Under the pieces are notes generated by a model, which had not been told where the DNA came from, did not search any database, and saw only the letters and a list, made by a program, of their open reading frames with translations. From the IMG/VR virus record IMGVR_UViG_3300008339_000029, positions 1 through 64,000 of that record: a DNA stretch of 64,000 nt. The stretch is one strand, 5' to 3'. Both the position numbers and the translations under genes were made by a program. Of the stretch, positions 60,000 to 64,000 are shown in pieces (the first letter of the stretch is position 1; every line of letters begins with the position of its first letter). The stretch is from a virus.

Positions 60000-60758
60000 A
60001 TGGAAAATAACGATATTATAAAACAAAGGCAAGATAGATTCAAACATTTAGGAATTCCTGTTCCTATTGAAAAACCTGCTTTTGATCAAGCAGTCGTTAA
60101 TGTGAAAGATCCCAAAATGCTTCAAAGAATTAATGAAATTAAAAATGGAGCAAAAAAAGGTGAATTTAACGAAATGTTGCACGTAGGTGATAAAAAAGGA
60201 TTTCAACCATTGCCAGAACCTAAAAAAAATACAAATAATAGACAATCTAATTCTGAAACTAAAGCCCCAGCTCTTGAAAGTTTCGCACCAATCAAATCAT
60301 CCGGTGGAGATTTAGATATGTTTGATAAGCTTTTTTCTGCAGAAACTCCATCAATACCAACTTCTAAAGTTAATAGAAATCAAATTATACAAGAAGACAT
60401 TAATACTGATACTACCGGCTCTGATTTCTTAAACAATTTTAGACAAAAACTACAAGCTAAAGCAATGTCTGGAGGTGCAAACATTCCTGCTGTTAATAAT
60501 TCAGGTTTTGGGTTTAAAACTCAAAATGAAAATGTCGGAGCAAATATTCAAGAAATTGAACAAAAAATATATGAAATTTCCTCTACGGTCTCTAAAAAAA
60601 TAGCTCAAGAGACTATAGAAAAAGTTTTGAATGAATATTTATCTAAAAAAACAAACTCTAATGAAAATACATTCCAAAGAATAAACGAGAATGTAATTAA
60701 AATTGGAGAAAAATATTATAAATTAACACCTGTAACTGTTAAACAAAAGTCAAAATAA
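60000..60758 (+). CDS. Hypothetical, largely disordered protein
   Basis: The 252-residue protein has a charged N-terminus (RQDRFKHLGIPVPIEKPAFD), a long Asn/Ser/Pro-rich middle, and a helical C-terminal domain (SSTVSKKIAQETIEKVLNEY, then VIKIGEKYYKLTPVTVKQK). It resembles a scaffold or internal virion protein only in general composition. A CTATTTATAT box lies upstream; the next gene overlaps by one base. Confidence 0.6.
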   Translation: MENNDIIKQRQDRFKHLGIPVPIEKPAFDQAVVNVKDPKMLQRINEIKNGAKKGEFNEMLHVGDKKGFQPLPEPKKNTNNRQSNSETKAPALESFAPIKSSGGDLDMFDKLFSAETPSIPTSKVNRNQIIQEDINTDTTGSDFLNNFRQKLQAKAMSGGANIPAVNNSGFGFKTQNENVGANIQEIEQKIYEISSTVSKKIAQETIEKVLNEYLSKKTNSNENTFQRINENVIKIGEKYYKLTPVTVKQKSK

Positions 60759-61168
60759 TGACGGGTCAAAAAATAAAATACAAATCTTATTATGAAATTG
60801 ATGGTGAAAAACCTCATATTGAGATTGGTTTTAAATTCGATGATTATTTTGAAACTAACAGTTATTATCTAATATCAGAATCAAATCAATATAATTCAAT
60901 TGATAAAATAAATTTTTGTATCATAAAAGATGAACAAGAGTTAGGCGAAATTCAATTAGAAAACTTAGATGTTGACACATTTTTAGAAAAATTCTCTAAT
61001 ATAACTCATGATCATGATTTTAAAAAAATCATGGTATCTGAACATAAAAATAACGTAAAAAAAGATTTATTAAAGTTTTTTGATTATTATAAAAAATCCA
61101 TTCTTGAGAATAAATTCACTTTAGAGGGTGAAATATTAAGAATGAGAAAAGTTGCTGGAATTATTTGA
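60758..61168 (+). CDS. Hypothetical protein
   Basis: The 136-residue acidic protein (IGFKFDDYFETNSYYLISES) is unrecognised. It overlaps the preceding gene by one base and the convergent minus-strand gene by 8 bp. Confidence 0.55.
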   Translation: MTGQKIKYKSYYEIDGEKPHIEIGFKFDDYFETNSYYLISESNQYNSIDKINFCIIKDEQELGEIQLENLDVDTFLEKFSNITHDHDFKKIMVSEHKNNVKKDLLKFFDYYKKSILENKFTLEGEILRMRKVAGII

Positions 61169-61490
61169 AATTTTCAGCAAAAAAAACAGCCATATTCCAT
61201 CCTTCATCATCTGGTTTAAACCTAGCAATAGGAGAAATTAGATTTTTATTATCTGAAAAATGGGGATCAATACCCTCTTTCTGATTCACTATATCTAGGA
61301 GAGTGCAATCTTTAAATAAAAGTATTTTATTACCCTCATAATTATTACAATCTGGATAATTTATTTTTAAAATAATAAAATTATTTATTCTTTTTTCCCT
61401 CAAAACTCTATATTTATTCGGATTAGGATTAATATTTGAATTATTTTCCGAATCTAAACTTGAAGAGCTACCAATTTTAACTACGCCCAT
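61161..61490 (-). CDS. Hypothetical protein
   Basis: The 109-residue protein (NNFIILKINYPDCNNYEGNK, then PIARFKPDDEGWNMAVFFAE) is unrecognised, beta-rich and without membrane segments. It overlaps the end of the convergent plus-strand gene. Confidence 0.5.
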   Translation of the reverse strand: MGVVKIGSSSSLDSENNSNINPNPNKYRVLREKRINNFIILKINYPDCNNYEGNKILLFKDCTLLDIVNQKEGIDPHFSDNKNLISPIARFKPDDEGWNMAVFFAENFK

Positions 61491-61549
61491 TTCACTTTTT
61501 AAATATTAAAACGAATTACAAAATTAAATATTTTATTTCATATTTATAT

Positions 61550-61756
61550 ATGATGAAAAAAATTTTATCAGAGGCGATTGGAAATATGACAAAAGACGAA
61601 TTGAGAAAATTTGTCAAAGACCTAATTTCTGATGAAATGGAGAAAAAGTTTAATAAACAAAAAGAGGAAGAAATAAGAACTATTATTAAAGTATTGATGA
61701 GAAAACATTATTATACTCTATGGCAAAAAGCACCTTTTTTTATTGAAAGTCTGTAA
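61550..61756 (+). CDS. Small helical hypothetical protein with tag-like N-terminus
   Basis: The 68-residue protein begins MMKKILSEAIGNMTKDELRK; a second ATG three bases on is an equally good start. It ends RTIIKVLMRKHYYTLWQKAP, an amphipathic aromatic helix. No family is known to me. An ATATTTATAT box lies directly upstream, and the next gene follows after 3 nt. Confidence 0.6.
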   Translation: MMKKILSEAIGNMTKDELRKFVKDLISDEMEKKFNKQKEEEIRTIIKVLMRKHYYTLWQKAPFFIESL

Positions 61757-61759
61757 AAA

Positions 61760-61981
61760 ATGAAATTTGAAGAATTAATGAATATAATAAATGGTGAAGT
61801 CTCCAAGGTTATGAAAGAGCCTTTGAAGGAGCCTAAATCAATTTCTGATAATAAAGAAATAAAAAGAAATAAATACACAACAGCCTTACAAAGCGAAAGT
61901 GAAATTGATGAGGTTTTATTTATACAAGATGATATAAAAAAGCTCGAGAAAGAAGAAAAAAATAAACCAAAAAATCTATAA
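61760..61981 (+). CDS. Small hypothetical protein
   Basis: The 73-residue charged protein (FEELMNIINGEVSKVMKEPL) is helical with a Lys/Glu-rich end. It lies in a tight three-gene operon, 3 nt after the previous gene and 2 nt before the next. Confidence 0.6.
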   Translation: MKFEELMNIINGEVSKVMKEPLKEPKSISDNKEIKRNKYTTALQSESEIDEVLFIQDDIKKLEKEEKNKPKNL

Positions 61982-61983
61982 AA

Positions 61984-62418
61984 GTGGCAGAAGAAATAAA
62001 ACCCCAAATACAAGCAAGCGAGATAGCTGAATGGGAAAAAAAATTCAAAGAAAATGTTTCCCCATTAGTAAAATTTCATTCTCATGGCGAAAATGGTTCC
62101 TCTTTTAAGATCTATAAGGGGTCTAGTGGAATCGAAGTTGAATGGAGTGGAGAAATAAATTTAGGTAGTGACGACTATATTAAGTGGAAATTTACAATAT
62201 TAAATGATGTTTTTGTCGATGCAAAATTCAAATTAGATGATGATACAAAGGATCTAATAAAAAAGATATATGATTTATATATTACTTGGTCTAAAGACTG
62301 GTCTCAAAGTGTATCTAAATTAGAAAGTGAACCAAAACAATTGAAAGAACAAAGAAGTAAAGAAAATATAATTAAATTTAGTAAGGATAGGATGACAAAA
62401 TTGGCTGGTTTAAGATAA
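61984..62418 (+). CDS. Hypothetical protein, GTG start
   Basis: The 144-residue protein starts at GTG 61984 two bases after the upstream stop. A beta-rich middle (VKFHSHGENGSSFKIYKGSS, then GEINLGSDDYIKWKFTILND) is followed by a helical C-terminus (KENIIKFSKDRMTKLAGLR). The family is unknown. A bidirectional terminator follows. Confidence 0.6.
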   Translation: MAEEIKPQIQASEIAEWEKKFKENVSPLVKFHSHGENGSSFKIYKGSSGIEVEWSGEINLGSDDYIKWKFTILNDVFVDAKFKLDDDTKDLIKKIYDLYITWSKDWSQSVSKLESEPKQLKEQRSKENIIKFSKDRMTKLAGLR

Positions 62419-62420
62419 AA

Positions 62421-62449
62421 AAAACCCCGAATTTCGGGGTTTTATTTTT
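62421..62449. terminator. Bidirectional rho-independent terminator
   Basis: AAAACCCCGA / TTTCGGGGTTTT forms a strong hairpin with A and T runs on either side. It lies between convergent genes ending at 62418 and 62450 and should stop both transcripts. Confidence 0.9.
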
Positions 62450-62830
62450 TTAACTCTTTATTATTCTCCAACCTTTAATTGGATTAGATTCATACTTAAC
62501 ATTGGCCTCTCTAAAAATCTTAAAAGTAAATTTTTTCCCTTGTTCTAAAATATCATTACCTTCAATTTTTATATAATCATTATTTTTTAATTGTTTGCTT
62601 TCAGCAGCATCAATTACTTTAAATAAATCATCATAAACTCTCTGCAACTTGATGGTTACATTCTCAAAATCAATAATTAGAGTATTTCCCGGCTTGGCAT
62701 CGTAAATACTTTCTTTCTGACTATCTTTCTCAACATCTAAATCTGCTGGCATTTGACCATCATCTTCCTTTAAGAGCTTTAATCTTTCTTCAATTATTTT
62801 ATTTAGATTCTCTAAAACTAATTTTTTCAT
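62450..62830 (-). CDS. Hypothetical protein with tag-like N-terminus
   Basis: The 126-residue protein begins KKLVLENLNKIIEERLKLLK, matching the group of N-terminal tags, then has an acidic linker and a beta-rich domain (TLIIDFENVTIKLQRVYDDL, then FKIFREANVKYESNPIKGWR). No family is recognised. A CTATTTATA box lies upstream on the minus strand. Confidence 0.6.
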   Translation of the reverse strand: MKKLVLENLNKIIEERLKLLKEDDGQMPADLDVEKDSQKESIYDAKPGNTLIIDFENVTIKLQRVYDDLFKVIDAAESKQLKNNDYIKIEGNDILEQGKKFTFKIFREANVKYESNPIKGWRIIKS

Positions 62831-62870
62831 AATTTTATATGATTTATAAGTATAAATAGCTTTATTTTTT

Positions 62871-62878
62871 TATCTTTG
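62871..62878 (+). promoter_or_regulatory. Host-type -7 element (TATCTTTG) before the SNF2 helicase
   Basis: This octamer is identical to the one before the DnaE gene and lies 31 nt before the ATG at 62910. Confidence 0.5.
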
Positions 62879-62909
62879 ATTAATATTTTGCCTATAATAA
62901 ACAATAAAA

Positions 62910-64000
62910 ATGGTTGAAATCAAAAAATTAAGGTCAAATTACGAGATCAGGTTTAAATACAATGATTTGTTATTTAATTTTATTAAAAGTATTCCAAAGG
63001 AACAATGTCAGACTAAAATGAATAGTATTTTAATGCCTGATAATAGAGTAAAGGAAGATTGGTATAGACTGGCAAATGAAGCCGGATTAAGTAAAATAGT
63101 GACTTTTTGCAGAGATAGTGCAATCAAATTTAAATTCGAAAATATATCTGATTCAGAATCTGCTATATTGATTGATAAATTACTAGAACATAATCAACAA
63201 GCGAAAGAGGCTATACAACTAAAAGAAAGTGGAATAGATGTAAGTGGTGTAGATTATTCTTTCATGAAAATTGAACCATACGAATACCAAAAACAAGCAG
63301 TAGCCTTTTTTGAGACTACTAATGGAAACGCAATTCTAGGAGACCAACCCGGAGTTGGAAAAACATTGAGCTCAATATCCTATGCAATAAAAAACAATTA
63401 TAAAACTCTTGTAATAGTACCTGCATCTCTAAAATTGAATTGGAGAAATGAAATTTTAAAGTTTACACATGAAAAATGTTTCATATACAAATTCAAACCA
63501 AAGAAAAAAGATAATATAGTTACATATAACAAAAGTGAAAGTATTTTTCATATCATAAACTATGAATCTTTAGAATCATATTTTGATTTTAATTATTCTC
63601 ACAAGTGTACAAATTATAATTGTAAGTGGGAAGGAGTTACCGAAGTTAAAAAATATGATAAATGTCCTAGTTGCGGTAGAATGAAAGTTGTCAAATCTAG
63701 AACACACCACTTAGTTTCTAAAATTGATAAAGATGGGGAAGTATTAAATCCTAATGATTATGATTTAATTGTACTTGACGAAGCTCATTATATAAAAAAT
63801 CCAACAGCATTCAGATCTCAAATTATAAAGAAAGCTTTTAAGGAGTCTAGTAAAAAAATATTAATGACTGGAACCGCTATTAAGAATAGGCCATATGAAT
63901 TCTTTCCTTTATTGAATTTGATAGACTCTAAAGAATGGTCTAATGCTCATAATTTCGGAGTGAGATACTGCAATGCACATCAAGATAAATTTGGTCATTG
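62910..64000 (+). CDS. SNF2-family DNA helicase/translocase (3' end beyond window)
   Basis: The open frame from ATG 62910 runs off the window, giving 363 N-terminal residues. Residues 1-125 are an accessory region. The ATPase starts with PYEYQKQAVAFF (Q-like motif), then Walker A GDQPGVGKT (144-152), LVIVPASLKLNW (motif Ia), DEAH at 290-293 within VLDEAHYIKN, and motif III LMTGTAIKNRP with FFPLLNLI. Two Cys pairs (Cys233, 238, 252, 255) between motifs Ia and II form a probable zinc-binding insert. The pattern is closest to SMARCAL1/RapA-like SNF2 proteins, which remodel forks; T4 UvsW is an analogue in role. Confidence 0.88.
   Translation, partial: MVEIKKLRSNYEIRFKYNDLLFNFIKSIPKEQCQTKMNSILMPDNRVKEDWYRLANEAGLSKIVTFCRDSAIKFKFENISDSESAILIDKLLEHNQQAKEAIQLKESGIDVSGVDYSFMKIEPYEYQKQAVAFFETTNGNAILGDQPGVGKTLSSISYAIKNNYKTLVIVPASLKLNWRNEILKFTHEKCFIYKFKPKKKDNIVTYNKSESIFHIINYESLESYFDFNYSHKCTNYNCKWEGVTEVKKYDKCPSCGRMKVVKSRTHHLVSKIDKDGEVLNPNDYDLIVLDEAHYIKNPTAFRSQIIKKAFKESSKKILMTGTAIKNRPYEFFPLLNLIDSKEWSNAHNFGVRYCNAHQDKFGH

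Overview
The window is part of the genome of a large, AT-rich, contractile-tailed (myovirus) bacteriophage whose host is probably a member of the Bacteroidota, most likely Flavobacteriia. Phage evidence: tail fibres, a tape-measure protein, T4-type baseplate proteins (gp53-like, two gp26-like, a gp54/48-like C-terminus, a hub with lysins), holin and spanin-like genes, and a replication/recombination cluster. Host evidence: low G+C, start codons without a Shine-Dalgarno sequence, several TAnnTTTG -7 elements, a histone H1-like Hc1 protein of the Bacteroidota type, a Bacteroidota-type holin, and a secreted protein with a C-terminus like a type IX secretion sorting domain. All three stop codons end genes, so the standard code applies.

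Layout. 1-8306 (minus) holds tail-fibre and adhesin genes: a partial structural protein, a collagen-like/beta-helix fibre interrupted by one in-frame stop, a small protein and a LamG protein. 8404-11814 (plus) is a DnaE-type polymerase. 11811-15055 (minus) is a tight lysis-type operon: two small membrane proteins, an overlapping spanin-like pair, a T9SS-like secreted protein and a holin. 15127-21149 (plus) carries small proteins, a Vsr-like nuclease, two gp26-like baseplate genes, the Hc1 protein and several terminators. 21280-42157 (plus) is the tail/baseplate block: a 2505-residue tape measure with twenty-five 56-residue repeats, a ~2580-residue protein with about eighty-five ~22-residue repeats fused to a gp54-like C-terminus, gp53, and a 1739-residue hub with two cell-wall hydrolase domains. 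42201-51232 (plus) is replication and nucleotide metabolism: a divergent family A polymerase, a zinc-ribbon protein, UvsX/RecA, a 5'-3' exonuclease, a DnaB helicase and a B12-dependent ribonucleotide reductase. 51328-64000 is mostly small uncharacterised genes on both strands, with Hsp20, a HAD phosphatase, a YkuK-like RNase H fold, a RecB/Cas4-type nuclease and the start of a SNF2 helicase.

The genes form blocks closed by rho-independent terminators. A TATATTTA-like box lies upstream of many structural and accessory genes on both strands. Host-like TAnnTTTG boxes sit upstream of both polymerases, DnaB and the SNF2 helicase, which suggests two transcription classes.

The most unusual features are the giant repeat protein at the baseplate, the repeat-built tape measure, the tail-fibre stop codon in perfect repeat register, the two DNA polymerases of different families, and the T9SS-like protein inside the lysis operon. 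I saw no tRNA, CRISPR array or insertion sequence. No stretch over 300 bases lacks a gene.
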